DNA of 64,000 nt. Source: Episyrphus balteatus (Eukaryota; Arthropoda; Insecta; Diptera; Syrphidae). The translations under genes were made by a program, and so were the position numbers. Positions 1 through 12,223 of this stretch are shown piece by piece. Numbering within the stretch: position 1 is the stretch's first letter; every line of letters begins with the position of its first letter. The notes beneath the pieces were generated by a model. That model was given only the letters and a program-made list of their open reading frames with translations. It was not told the origin of the DNA and ran no database searches. The stretch spans positions 59,986,552 through 60,050,551 of the forward strand of contig NC_079137.1 in assembly GCF_945859705.1 (NCBI RefSeq). Reading direction: 5' to 3'.

Positions 1-2141
1 GGCGAATGTGCATGCATGCAAAATACAGAAAAAAATAAAAAAGAAGAAGAAAACAAATATCAAAATGATATTCGATGAATAAAAAATATAGCAGAAACTC
101 GTTGTAACGGATTCTCCAAGTTTAATTGATTGCTCTTGAAAACGAGCATTCATCTCGTGTGATGGTCGTGCGAGTTCACCGACACTCCACACTCTCATTA
201 ATAAAAATTCAATAAATCGAAGTTGAATTGTGTATATAATTATGGTAAATTAATGACCGATTTGCATGCTTAAGGGGACTTCCTCTTTATATATCAATAA
301 AAAAAAGGCCTACAGACACAGAACGACTTTGAAAACAATCGGAAGTGTCTTTGAAAATGAACTGTTGAATATAATACTCTACTCACCACACTTGTGTCAT
401 TTGTTTTATTTCATACAACTGTCAAAATATAGGCCTTTTTGATCATGGAACGCCCCCTGAAAAATTCTTGAACAAGGTTCAATTTTTAACCAAGTTAACC
501 ACCCGAAACAAATTCGCGTGGAAGATGACCTTAGTTGAGGTTACGATTCGAATTTACCACATTAACATACCTTCTGTCATTCCTCTCTCACTCATATTAT
601 TATCATTATGTCAATTCACCTTGACCATGTTCGTTACGTTGAACTGACAGCTATTAACTATTTGTATTGTGTGTTTTTTTTTACACATCTATTTATTCAC
701 ACGGTGAGTTGATCTTCAAAATTACCTAGAAGGTTACAAGTTGAACCTTTTTATGTTAATTATAAATTTTTTTGGCGCGTTTTGACACATACAAATAACA
801 AAGTATACATTTTGAACGAAAAAATAGGCCTACGAGCGCGTGTAATTAACAAATAATGCGTACATGATAGTTCTGTTTGTTTGCTTTTTTTAAGTTTTAA
901 ATAAAATTGTATACAAATTTTCAAGGTGGGCATTTAAAAGTTCATTCATCTGTCAAAAAAACTAGAAAAAAACTAGTCGTTTTTTCATGGTTTCCGGAAA
1001 TTTAAAAATGAATATTATGTAGTTAAATTATTATTTGTTTTTTTTTTTTAATAGATTTGCCATTGAACTTGAGACAGAGAGATGAAACAATGACATTATT
1101 CGATTTATATAATATGCGAATTAAATTTTAGAGGTTTAATATTTAAATTTCTTATATTTTTTCTTTAGGTTAAAAAAATAGTTGATAGTTATCTCTTGGC
1201 AAAAATATTTTGTATTTTTTTTAGGTCTGAGCTAGATCTGAGGTTTGTTATTTGAAAGTTTGTGATTGTTGTATTCCGCCTCGCCGCGTCGCGAGTTCCA
1301 AGGTTTTTAAACCTAATATACATATCAATATTGTACCTAGATTAACATTTGACAGTTGAGAGGTGAATGAACGCTTCAATGTCAAAAAATCATCCATACA
1401 TAGAACTTAAAGATACTTTTGTATGATGCAATCGCGTTTTATTAAAAGAATCAAATAATTGTCCGTTGAAAGTATAGTTGAATGTCATTTTGATGTCAAT
1501 ATTTTTTTAAATTGCTTCTTAAAGATTAAGGTAGAATACCAAGTTATAGTTGTTTTATAACATAATATTATAAATAAATAACCCTTTCTTTTATAATTTC
1601 TTTTTTAACTTTTTTGTCTTCCTTTTCATAAAGAGTGCGCATTTATTCTGTTTTGTATAACAGTTTTTTTCTTGAACTCACTGAACTATATATAACACTG
1701 GATAGTGAATTCTCTACAAAAGAACATGGGTAATTTTCTGTCTCAAAAATAATATAACTTTGATAAATGTGTTATATTTCAAATAGTAAAAACTGTTATA
1801 TTCTGTAAATAAGACTTAAAAAACTATGTTTAGTGAAAAGCCAAATCGGTAAAGGACTTATTTCTGACATAAATTTTAGTTAATAATAATTTAAATCAAC
1901 TTTCGTTGTAAAGTACTATAACATCGTTAAGGGAGCAATTTAATGGATTTTCCAATTAGAAAATTGCTGACCAACAAATGTTATACAAAACTTTTTCTTT
2001 AAAAATATACATAATTTTAAGGAAAATAAATGTATGTGCTCGGCTCGCAGAGTATGATTTGTATCAATCTTGTTCTAGTGTTTGCGTCGAATTCCATCAA
2101 AATTTTCATTTATTGCAAAATTGCTTAAACAAATTTAAAGG

Positions 2142-3545
2142 TCTCGCATAGGGCGCCATTTAAAAACAAAAAGCAAATAACTTTATCATTTTCTCTAAGT
2201 TCAATTAAACTTAATTTATATAATCTCATTTATTGTAAGTATGTTATTTTATTTATTTTATACAAATTAAATACTAAGGCCTCGCATTGGGCGCCAGTTA
2301 TAAAAAATTAGAATTGTTTTTTTCTACAACCGTCTTTAATTTTAAAAGGATTCAATGGATGTTTATTTTGGTAAACTTATTCACAAAATTAAGGCCTCGC
2401 ATTGGTGCCCAAAAAAAATTTAAAATAGGTAAATCAAAACTAAAATAAAATTTCACATTGGGCGCCAGTTAAATATAAAAAAATGGAATAAATTCTTTTT
2501 TGTAAGAAATTTGGCTGGCGTTATAAAATTGGAGAAAATCTTACATTGGGCACCAGTTAAATAATGTTCGATATAAATTCATGAGGATAAACTGCAAGAA
2601 AATTAATTTTTTTTTGTACAGAATGAAAGGTTTGTAAGTTAAAAAAGAGCCAGTTAAAAAATAAAAATTGTTCTCAAACACATGTGAAGGTCGTACATGA
2701 ATTGAAAACTGATGCAAACATTTATTTCATAGGTAATCGGACGAATTTAATAATAAAATAGTATTAAATAAGCACATATTTCTTAAAATTTATTTTTTCT
2801 AAAATTTTTCTAACTAAAAAAAGATTTTATACATTGCCATATTTTACTCTGTTTCTGTATAAAAGACGGTTTTGAAAAACTTTAATTTTGGTTCCTACAC
2901 AAAAACGAAAACCCTTTCAAATGTTTGAATTTTGTTTTGAAAAATTTAATCTTTCAAAATTATAATTAAAAAAAAAAAATTTTTATTAAAAAAAAAAAAA
3001 ATTTATTAAAAAAAAAAAATTTTATTAAAAAAAAAATTTATTAAAAAAAAAAAAAATTTTTATTAAACAATTTTTTTTTTTATTAAAACAAAAAATAAAT
3101 TTTGGTTGTAAAGACGAAATGACTGCTTTTATTTGCTTTTAATATAATTAATAATTTTACTTCAAGCCTGGACTGTTTTTGTCAATTTTGTTGTTTTTTG
3201 GAATAAAAATGTTATATTTTTTAAATTTAAATTTTTTTATATATTTATCATCAATTTTGCTAAACAAAAATTAAATGTTGTCTTCATTGTTTAAATGACA
3301 CCCAACAGAAGATAGATCAAAATGATTTACTAGTTTTTTAGCATGCAAGAAAGCTTGATTTTGATTTCTTATATAAAAATGCTGATTTTTTTTAAATGTT
3401 AAATATTATCTTGTATTTTCTGTTTTAAGTTTTTATACTGACTGATGTATAAAAAAACCTACATTAAATTGTTGATTTAAAATATAAGATATCAATAGAT
3501 TAAAAAAAAAAAAATTGTTTCGCATTGGGCGCCACTTAAAAAAAA
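2142..3545 (+). repeat. Dispersed CGCATTGGGCGCCAGTTA repeat, degenerate array
   Basis: A GC-rich core close to CGCATTGGGCGCCAGTTA recurs at about 2145, 2281, 2396, 2450, 2543 and 3522, always followed by an A-rich stretch. The first five copies are spaced by roughly 55-135 bp, as in a decayed tandem repeat, and the last is about 1 kb away. Copies at 2396 and 2543 have changes in the core. The core contains the palindrome GGCGCC and stands out sharply against the AT-rich background. Confidence 0.75.
2967..3090. repeat. Low-complexity poly-A / TTTATT tract
   Basis: Runs of 9-13 A separated by ATTTATT or TTTTTATT repeat about six times. This is simple sequence with no other content visible. Confidence 0.9.
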
Positions 3546-3679
3546 TTCCTCAACCTTGCATTTAAGAAGACAATTATCAATATATTGCTGGCTTATACAG
3601 AATTTTTTAAATGTTTGTCATCGAATTCATCAAAATGGGCTTTGAAAATTATGTCTATATAATTTTGTCTTTCAGCGAA

Positions 3680-3685
3680 ACATAC
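3680..3685 (-). other. Eip75B: Splice donor of the E75A exon (GTATGT)
   Basis: Minus-strand sequence ATTG|GTATGTTTC follows codons for ELNI. In other insect E75 proteins ELNI is followed by E, so a phase-1 junction (G|AG) fits. Reading through instead meets a stop after four codons. Confidence 0.8.
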
Positions 3686-4808
3686 CAATATTCAACTCGG
3701 GTTCCCCTTTGACCGAACTGGCCACAGTTGTATCCATAACAGGGTAACTCTTAATATATTCCGGAGTTTGGGGTCTTAAATCCAACTGTTGTTGTTGTTG
3801 CTGCTGCTGATGTTGTTGCTGAAGATGTTGCTGATGTTGTTGTTGATTTTGATATTGTTGCTGTTGTGATATATTACCGCGACAATTATTAATATTTGCA
3901 TTATTATAATTGTTATTGTCATATAAATTATTGCCACAAGTAACATTATTACCATTTAAAACATTCATATCACTTGTACTGACTGCCTGACTGTTGGCAG
4001 TACTGTTAATATTCGGATTTACAAAATCACTGTTACTTATTGAACAATTTAAATTACCATTTTCAATTTTAATATTACATTTATTTTCATTATTATTATT
4101 GTGAATATTTTGGTGATGTTGTTGGTGTTGTTGTTGGTGTTGTTGTTGTTGAAGTTGTTGCTGATGTTGTTGTTGTTGTTGTTGATTACAATTTGTAATT
4201 ATTGACGAAGGAACTGAACCTGAATTATTGCAAGTTTTATTCACATAAATCACATTCGAGTGAGGCACTTTACGAGCAATCACTGTTGTTGTTATTGCCG
4301 ATGTTGATGAGTTTGTGGTATTATTACTCTCTTGTAATTGTGATAATAATGCATCAGTATTATTATTGTATCTACGATATTCCTGATGCATTATCGGATA
4401 CGACGACGAATTAGACGACGACGACGCGGATGATGAGGGCATCGGTAACGACGATAACGACGACGGATTGGTACTATTACGAATAACAATAGCAGTATCA
4501 GTTTCCAATTTGACACTACTATGAAGTTTTGTATTTTGATAATAAGTCGAAACACTGGTATTTGGTGGAAGTTTTAATGCATTTTCTAAATGAGAACGCA
4601 CTGTTGTTATTGGTTGTTGTTGCTGAGACGATGAAGCCGAAACAACAGATCCTTGTTGATGATGTTGTTGCTGATGGGAATTAATATCCGATGGAAATGG
4701 AATGCATATTACCGAAGTGCCACTATTATTTATATTGTTATACACTTGAGCACTTGAACTGCTTGATGTTGGACAGTCTGAGCTGTCAGCTGACATAAGC
4801 ATTTTCAT
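3686..4808 (-). CDS. Eip75B: Ecdysone-induced protein 75 (E75) isoform A, first coding exon
   Basis: N-terminal coding exon of nuclear receptor E75 isoform A (NR1D-type, Rev-erb relative), a nuclear heme-binding regulator in the ecdysone cascade. About 374 residues are encoded. The start MLMSADSSD, the block RSHLENALKLPPNTSVS (residues ~71-87), a VPHSNVIYV segment and the exit ...EPELNI match the Drosophila E75A N-terminus as I remember it. Between them the protein is Ser-rich, then Asn-rich, with two Gln/His tracts (~residues 210-235 and ~315-345). Translation probably starts at the ATG at 4808, or two codons on at 4802, which matches the Drosophila start; an in-frame TGA lies just upstream. 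The exon ends after one base of the next codon at donor G|GTATGT (3686/3685). The open frame continues only four codons past the donor. The DNA-binding and ligand-binding domains lie outside the window. Confidence 0.87.
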
Positions 4809-6300
4809 TTTAACTTTGTTAATCAATTTTTGTTTAAATCAAATTATAATGTGGACTTATGTCCACTTAGCGAACGCACTGTGGCGAGGATTTAAAATAT
4901 TCCTCCCCCATACGAACTGACACAAACAAAATACGCTTTTTTTTTTGCTTCTATAGAAATTGTATAAAACTCCGATAAGACAAAAATAAAAAAAAAACCC
5001 TGCGAATAGACTGCGACGAGAACAAACAAAATAATATATATTTTTTTTTTTAATTGTGAGGATGCAAACAGAGCTACGAAACAAAATGATCTTCTCTGAT
5101 CGAGGCGAACTTTGTCAATGAAAGGAAAATCGCTGGATCTGGTCTCATTGGCAAAAGCAACCGCACAACCACGGAATCGAGCCAGGCCTGCCTCAAAAAA
5201 ACAAGTAAAAACTCCACTCTCTCACAAATACACACACACACATAGACAAGCAACATATTCTAATACATTCTTATATGTCTCTAATAAAATAAAATAGGGG
5301 AGCGAGAAAATCATATGTGTAGATACATTTTTTTATCTTTCAGATACGAAACATTGAACAAAAAAAAAAAAAAAAAACTACTTCTCGCGATCAGTATAGG
5401 AGCGTAATACAAGGAACGTGTATGGCTCGGCTGACTGGTAATGGTAATGTAGACAGAGAGCAAGATTCGAGAGAGTGAAATAAAATTAAATAACAGGTAC
5501 TTTTACTTTAAACTCGTCGCATGTTTCAATGGTTTAGTAATAACATTGAAAATTCATTTGCTTGTGTATTAAGAGGAGACTTGTTGGGAGAGAGAGAGAG
5601 CAAATGATCGCGTCATCATTTGAATTTTTGAATTTCGCGCGGTCTGGCGCTCTTTTGCTTATAGTTCACGAGTCGATGACTACCACAATTCGAGTTGAGG
5701 TTCGATGGGAGATGGGGGGACTTGAGGGATCGAGGCGACATCTAGCGAAGGAATTTACTGAGAGTTAAGCGCTAGCGGCCAACGAACGTTAATCGTGCCC
5801 TTGTAAATATAAAATTATATCATCGATTTCATGCAATGTTTTTTTCAAGAGTGTGTGGGTTTTTGTTTTTTATGATTGTATAGGTGATCATGAGGTTTTT
5901 TTTTGTTTTGATGTCTTTGGGGAGATCTCGAAAGAAATAGATGGTAATAGAGAGATGCGAGTTTGTGAAGTGAAAACTTTCAATCTTGGGGTGCGTTTAA
6001 GAGTTTGATGGTGATGGCTCGGTACGGTCGGTGAATGGTGGGCGAGAGATTGTTGGAATAAAATGTATGAAGAAAGAGTGAGAAGGATAATGCACTTTTA
6101 CTTTTTTTCTTTTTGTATCTTTTAGACCCGAAAATTTTCTATCTTTTTTGCTTCTTTCTCCTCTTGATCAAATCCTCCTTTGAGAGCTTGTAAAATTTTT
6201 TTTTTGTTGTTGTTGTTTTTTTGGTATTTCCATTTGCAGTCGGGAGGGAATATGGGCAATTCAGAGAATGCACTTTATAGAGATAAAGTTGAAACGAGAG
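4809..6300 (-). promoter_or_regulatory. Eip75B: Putative 5' UTR and GA-rich promoter side of E75A
   Basis: This is the stretch directly upstream of the E75A start. It is less AT-rich than its surroundings. Read on the plus strand it is rich in GAGAG pentamers, with clusters at 5455-5480, 5580-5602 (a GA run), 5945-5960 and 6043-6050. Such clusters are typical binding sites for GAGA factor at developmental fly promoters. No convincing TATA box or start site could be fixed. The short open frames here lack codon character and look fortuitous. Confidence 0.4.
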
Positions 6301-6623
6301 GAATGACCTAGACCTTTGTTATTTAGAGTAGGGAAGTGAGTTTTATTTTTGAAGATTGTGTTTTGTGTGTGTGTATAATAAATTTTTATTGGGATAGAGA
6401 AGGGAAAGACAAAAATTGTTAGTGAATATGTATGGAATAAAATAGTTTATTGGGGAATTATTTAAGTCAATAGAAATTTCTGGATTAAAAAAAAAAATAT
6501 GAAGAACTTTGAAAGGTTTATATTGCTAAAATAGAGTTCTAAAATAATTGTGGCTGGAAGTATTTTCTGAAAGGTTTACTTCTTTTAAATTTTTCTTCTC
6601 TTTTTGTTTATAAAAGTACTAGC

Positions 6624-7373
6624 TGACCCGGCGGACTTCGTTCCGCCATTTTTTGTATTTATTTCTAATTTTCGACTCTGTAATTAGTTAATTTTCAAAG
6701 TAAAAAGAGGATCAAAACTTGTAAAGTTCATAAAATTAGTTTATAAATGTTAACTTTTAAACTTTTAGCAAAAGTGGCCTATGCAAAAAACTCATGCATG
6801 CGCATGATTAAAACCTATATTTCCTATAAATTTGAGATTTTTTGCAGACTTTTAAAAATTCCAAAAAAAATAAAAGACTACTCAAAAATGTCCCTAAAAA
6901 TTAGGTTGTTTTTCAAAAATTTTTATTTCAAAATACAGGGCCTATGAAAAAAATCCGTTTTAGACCCCTAATTTTTTTTTTAAATATCTTTCTCATGGTG
7001 TAACTCAAATTTCTGTGCAAAATTTTGCGTACCTCTAATTAGTCTTTTGTCGAAGGTCTATGACTGCAAAAAAATCTTCACAACTTGGTTTTGAAATTTT
7101 TTTGAATTTTTTCAATACCTTTTTTAACTATTGAATAAATTTGTCTATCATTTAAAAAAAAAGTCAACTCTTTACGACTTACCGTTTAGAAAATAGCCTC
7201 TTTTTTCAATGTCGTGTTACCCCTATTTACCCTATAAAATCTTAAATTTTTTTTTGCCTTAAACCTTCTCCTCTTATGGCTCTTTGATTTAAAAAAGAAA
7301 TTAAGAAAATAAGTCAGTCGGTGTGGCCGGTTAGCGAACGTACACAAAACCAAACTTTAATATATATAATAGA
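6624..7373. mobile_element. Interspersed repeat, probably a non-autonomous non-LTR (RTE-like) copy
   Basis: One end reads AGCTGACCCGGCGGACTTCG and the other GTCGGTGTGGCCGGTTAGCG followed by an A-rich ATATATAATAGATT tail. These ends resemble a repeat type very common in insect genomes (GCTGACCCGGC...GGTCCAG-like...TATATATAGAT), usually described as 3'-tailed and LINE-like. The interior is AT-rich without a frame. The assignment is from recall of similar repeats. Confidence 0.5.
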
Positions 7374-8021
7374 TTGAGGAATTAAGATATTTTTTTAAAG
7401 TACTCTCTTTTTAAACATGAAATATTCGAGACTAGAAAGAAACCTTTAGTTCAGTGATTTTGAAAAAATGATTTTGAATTTGTTTCCGTTAAGGTAGTAG
7501 GCTTAAGCCAACCTTTTCCGTTCACAAAAAATGGAACAAATTTTCAATAAATCTGGTGATTTAAATAAGCACTGGAAAACTCTCAAATCATTGAAGTTCT
7601 CAACTCCTTTGACAATTCGTCTACAAAATAACAAGATAAATACAGGTTCGTGCTCCTGGAATAGGACGTTACTTTGCACTTCTTTTTTTTTTAAGTTCTA
7701 TTCTTTTTCTGTTGCTCTATTCAAAAATTCTGTTAACTGGACTTAAAAAAATACAAGACAGAAATATGTATAGTAAAAAAAAAGTGGTCTAATATGGATT
7801 TCTTGTGGAACTCCAGATAAAATATCAATTTGCATCGTTACACTTTTCTTAAAAATGTCAAACTGTGTTTGTGATTGTAAATACAATTTCATCCAATTAA
7901 AAAAGTTTATACTAAAACATCAATTTTTAGACTATTTTAAAGATTGATGTTTATATGGTTAGAAAACGTAAAAAGTTTTGTTGAAGTTGACTCCTGCAAG
8001 CAAAACACATGCTGCTTGGAC
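7374..8021. other. Unassigned AT-rich stretch
   Basis: Nothing clear is visible. A 71-codon plus-strand frame at 7531-7746 contains a WKTLKSL string that recalls non-LTR polyproteins, but the match is too short to call. Confidence 0.5.
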
Positions 8022-8689
8022 CAAGGTTGTAAAAATATGAATTGAAAAAAAAAAACAAAAATCCATAAAAAAAAAAATTGCATACAAAAATATTTATTGC
8101 AATTGAAAAAAATTTTTATTTAAAAAAAATATTTATTGCAAATAAAAAAAAATTTCAATGCAAAAATGTGTGCAATACATTTTTTTTTAATATTCGTCGA
8201 ATTTTTTACAATAATTATGGCTGTTTGACCTTATATTAGGTTCAATATTATAGTTGAAATATAGCTAATGTATGATAGAAAAGCCAAAATTGTACAAAAA
8301 TTCGACCAATATTAAAAAAAAAAAATATTAAATGCAAAAATTTGGCATTGAAATTTTTATTTAGTGCAGAAAATTTTTTATTTGCAATTATTTTTTTTTG
8401 TAATGCAATATTTTTCAGTTGCAATTAAAATAGTTTTTTTTTTTTTTTAATTTTATTTCAATGCAAATATCTTTCAGTTGCATTAACATTTTTTTAATGC
8501 AAAATTTTTTTATTTGGAATAAATATTTTTTTTTTTGAAGTAAATATTTTTCGCTCGCAAACAAATTGTTTTTTTTATTAAAGCAAATTTTTTTCAGTTA
8601 CAATAAATATTTTTTTTTTAAGCCAAAATATTTTTTTTTTTTAAATTTGTAAAACAAATGCATTAAAAAAACGAACTTCTACAGCCCTG
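8022..8689. mobile_element. AT-rich foldback element with hAT-like ends
   Basis: The ends CAAGGTTGTAAAAAT and (reverse complement) CAGGGCTGTAGAAGT form an imperfect inverted repeat of hAT type. The interior is an extended imperfect palindrome centred near 8250: GAATTTTTTACAATAATTATGGC at 8201-8223 is mirrored at 8282-8304. Outside that, ATTGCA/TGCAAT-containing runs mirror each other to both ends. No clean 8 bp duplication remains. A fragment of the same sequence type appears at 57630-57780. Confidence 0.55.
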
Positions 8690-9184
8690 CTTAGGAGTAA
8701 TTAATGCTTGGCTATGAAATTGAATAGGTATGTTTATAGACTATTTTCTCAATTAATTTAACAATATTTACAATTTTTGGTCTTTTAAGTTCAGAAATTC
8801 TAATGTTATGGACCAAATTCTTAAAAGTTTTATGCTCTAAGAGTACCTACTTTTTGATTTCTAATTTTAAATTTTGTGTTTGAAAATTGTAGTCAAGTTA
8901 AACTCTTTATATACGACCTAAAATTTTCTATGGAGTGACGTAAGACTATCTGTCGAAAAAGTTGCAAAGCGCGTAATAGAGTTTCTAGCAGGAGATTTTT
9001 AATCACCTTCATGTCTGAAAGTATTAAGTATAAGTCAGTATGCTCTAGTTAGTATTAGACTTGCTTATGTATTTGATAGAACATAAAAAATATTGCATAG
9101 ATAGTTTGTTCATAAAATGAGAATATTTTACTGTTTCATACTTCTAAGAGCGGATTTGATATTATGTTTTTCATTTTGTACAGT
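8690..9184. other. Unassigned AT-rich stretch
   Basis: No gene, repeat or motif could be supported here. Confidence 0.5.
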
Positions 9185-9481
9185 GTATAACTAACTGACA
9201 AGAAAGACGCTTCCAACGATGCCTCATTTGTCAAAATATAATAAATAGCTTAGAAGTTATGTAAGAACAGGTGAACATATAATATATTTAAAAACACAAT
9301 TATTCTTTGAGCGTTAATGAAGTTAAGCAACTTTCTTCCTTTTTCAGTATTACACCTTTTTTTAACCCAAATACGACATGCAAAGCAAAACATGGGCTTC
9401 GTTCCCTCATAACTTCTAAACTCCTTTTTATAATTTGACAAATGGGGTATCGTTTAGTCCCCTGGTTATAGGCTATTTGAC
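9185..9481. mobile_element. Short foldback MITE
   Basis: Two arms of about 80 bp in inverted orientation (9185-9269 and 9401-9481) share TTAGAAGTTATG, CATTTGTC and the ACGCTTCCAACGATGCC / GGGTATCGTTTAGTCC segments, around a loop of about 130 bp. A single related arm lies at 12224-12318, so this is a dispersed family. Confidence 0.65.
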
Positions 9482-9516
9482 TTTTTAATGAAATTAAATA
9501 TAGCTTCCTTTTTACT

Positions 9517-9640
9517 ATAGGTACTATAGGGCAAGTTTAGGATTCGTAAAAAAAATCGAACTCGAGATAACAATTTTACATGACATTACGATGATGGAGA
9601 ATGCCAAAAAAGTGGGTCCGGCAATTCTGTCTGTCTGTCC

Positions 9641-9674
<34 letters not shown>

Positions 9675-10483
9675 ATGTACCTCGAGCTACAGCCTAAACT
9701 ATTAGAGTGATTTTGTTCAAACTTGGTAGTTAAGAGTTTTGGGTGATTCCCTAGAGGACAAATTGAATTTTTTTTTTTACTACCAAAACTAACGGTACCT
9801 GTCATATAACGGAAATAGAAAAGTTAATTTTTTTCAAAAACGATTTTCATTAAAATTTTTGAGTGTAGCAGTACACATAAGAGCCAACTTTCTAAATAAA
9901 AAAAATATTTTTTTTTACCGTTATTAACGGTACCTGTCATATAACGTTTTTTTTTATTTATGAATATCTCGTTCAAGAATACCCCGATTTCAACGAAAAT
10001 TTTTATACAAAATGTTTTAGGTAAAGGTAATGTTAAAAATTTAGAAAATTTTCAAAAAACTCATTTTTGGATTTTTAAAAAATATTTCAAAATTTTTTTT
10101 TGAAAAATCAATTTTTTGAAAACGTGTTTATGAAAAATTTTGAAATTTCGTTTTTATGCGTAAATAAGTTATTACTTCAAAATGGCATACCAACTTTTTT
10201 TTTGAAAAATGTCAGAAAATTTTTATATATAAAAAATCTAACGATTTTCGAAAATTTTTTTCTAAAAACTCACTTTTATACAAGAAGTAAACTGGCATAC
10301 TTGGTTTTTTGTGAAAGATCATTTAAAACTATATTTAATTAATTATAAAAAACAGATTTTATTTTTTTAATTTCTTGAAAATATCAAATTTTAAATTTTC
10401 TTGAATAAAAAGCTTTAACATTAGAGTAACTTAAAGCATTAGAGCAAGTACGTGCGACCCCAGTCGTGCATTTTATTTATTCT
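9517..10483 (+). mobile_element. mini-me/DINE-like GTCT-microsatellite element, copy 1
   Basis: This non-coding unit of about 970 bp has a (GTCT)n microsatellite at 9625-9672, two copies of a CGGTACCTGTCATATAACG motif (around 9792 and 9928), and a 3' end GAGCAAGTACGTGCGA. Other copies are at 14030-14908 (diverged), 45448-45988 (partial), 50803-53370 (inverted) and 56727-57612 (diverged). Dipteran mini-me/DINE-type elements are known to carry GTCY microsatellites, and that is the closest family I can name. The open frames across it are fortuitous. Confidence 0.7.
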
Positions 10484-11869
10484 ATGAAATCAAAACTCCC
10501 AAACCGGAAATAGCCAAAAAAAAATTCTAAAATATCATCTCTACCCAATAACCCCCAACTCAAAAGCATAAATCACACAGTTTGGGCTATAAAATACAGT
10601 GATTAAGTCAGAGCAGTGTCCTTGTCTCAGTTGAAAAATACTCATAACGAAAGTCAAATAAAATCACCATCATCATCATTGCCGCAACACCAGTTGACTT
10701 TTTCTATACATAAGAGAACTCTCAAAATATAAACTATCAAACAAACAAAAGAATACAAAAAAAAAAACTTTTTATTAATTATATTATAAACTTCTTAATG
10801 TTTCTTTCCATCACTCGCACATGAACTTTAACCTTCATTTTGACAAAAAAAAAAAAAAAAATCAAGCAAATAATAATAATATTTTCGCATGTTTTATCTT
10901 CTTTATTTAATTTTTTTTTTGCCATTCTACTATCAATTTATTTCAGCCTTCTCAAAATTCTATCATTGTGTGAGTGAGGCTAGTTGATTTAATCAAAAAA
11001 TGTACAAAACTTTTTACACCCTTCACAAATTTATATAAAAAAATTATTATCACACACACACATGGATGAATGATGGTCATGTCCTTTTAAATGTCATAAA
11101 CTTTCTCCTTGATAAACACAATTATGAGAGAACATTTTAAAAAATAGTCATCGTCACAAAGATCATCAGGTTTTTTTTTTAATTTTGTTTAAAATTTTTA
11201 TCACCACCTACCTGGTTACTATTTACCTACCTGTTGTCTCTCTATATATCAACTTTAATTTAACCCCCAAAAGTTTAAAACAAAGTTTAATGACATTAAA
11301 GTATTTTCTCCTTGTGATCGAGTACTTCCGCTTTAGATATACAGACGAGTTAAAAAAAAAAAAAAATATGGAGGACTTTCCGCAATTCCAAAAAAAAAAA
11401 AAATTAAGAATCTTCTTTTTTATCGACACAAAAACACACATTTCCATGCGTATAATTGTGCAGTTTTTTTTTTTTTAATAAATAAATTTGTTTGTTGTTT
11501 GTGGTAATAGATTTTTTTTTAGCCAAAAATATATTATCTAAAAATATCTATTTGGCAGTTTTTTTTAATTTTTTTTTTTTTTATTTTTTAAATGACATCG
11601 CTATGAGTGTGCCTCGTGCCTTTATTTTTTTTCCTCTACTATTTTTTTTTATACACTCATAGTTTGAGTGGAATGAACAACCCTGAACTCGTCATCATTG
11701 AAGGTCGCAAACTCACGCATAATGGGGCGGCTATTATAATGTAGGTATGTTTGTAGTTTATTTGTATGTGATCATCATTTTTTTTTTTTTATCATATAGT
11801 GATTCCGTGTGGGGTTTTAATCAGACTTTTTTTGGTTTTGGTGTTGTTGTTGGTGGCGGTTGTTGATAT
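10484..11869. other. Unassigned stretch with one TATA-like site
   Basis: No gene could be supported. A plus-strand GGCTATAAAATAC at about 10585-10597 lies upstream of initiator-like TCAGAG (10608) and TCAGTT (10627), but neither is at the usual 30 bp spacing. Poly-A, poly-T and CA-repeat tracts fill much of the rest. Confidence 0.4.
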
Positions 11870-12060
11870 TTCGAGACAGCAAACGAGCAGAGATAAGAGC
11901 AGCGACGATTGCTGCTAACACACTCACCCACTTTATTTAAATGCGAGAGACAAACAACAACAAAACTGTTGATTAGGGTAGCAGAGCAACCAGCTGACGA
12001 CGTGCCCGACTGCCAACGACGATGAAGACAAGCGCATGTGACTGATAGGATGATGCACCC
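11870..12060 (-). other. GC-richer island with a strong minus-strand splice donor (candidate untranslated exon)
   Basis: Against the AT-rich surroundings this block is clearly GC-richer. On the minus strand an initiator-like TCAGTC near 12041 is followed about 110 bp later by AAAGTGG|GTGAGT (donor at 11928/11927). It could be a 5' untranslated exon of a longer E75 isoform or of another transcript. No coding homology is recognised, and a conserved enhancer would look similar. Confidence 0.25.
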
Positions 12061-12223
12061 TTGAGTTAAAGTTCGTAAACATATACTGTTGGTATAAAAC
12101 TTAAGTGTGTGTGAGTGTTGGTGGAATAATTTACTTCCGATAATATTTTTGATCAGCTTTAAATAAGAATTTAATATAAATTTTGCAACAAAATGGGTGT
12201 GGAAATTGGAAAAAGTGTAAATT

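Larger units (their letters stand above)
1..3685 (-). other. Eip75B: E75A intron downstream of the isoform A first coding exon (partial)
   Basis: On the minus strand this stretch follows the splice donor of the E75A coding exon and runs off the window, so the next exon (expected to carry the first zinc finger) lies outside. It is very AT-rich with no open frame worth calling. It holds a dispersed GGCGCC-containing repeat and an A/T homopolymer tract (listed separately) and a small GC-rich patch near 1277-1300. No acceptor can be assigned with confidence. Confidence 0.7.

Noticed and set aside
7531..7746. Possible non-LTR polyprotein fragment (WKTLKSL)
   Set aside because: One short string in one 71-codon frame. 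The neighbouring frames show no polymerase block.
9524..9805. 93-codon minus-strand frame with a repeated Gln-Thr-Asp-Arg run
   Set aside because: The repeat is just translation of the GTCT microsatellite in a mini-me-like element. The mirror case at 53101-53310 is the same.
10588..10632. Plus-strand TATAAAA with initiator-like sequences
   Set aside because: TATA-to-initiator distances are about 22 and 41 bp rather than about 30, and no gene follows.
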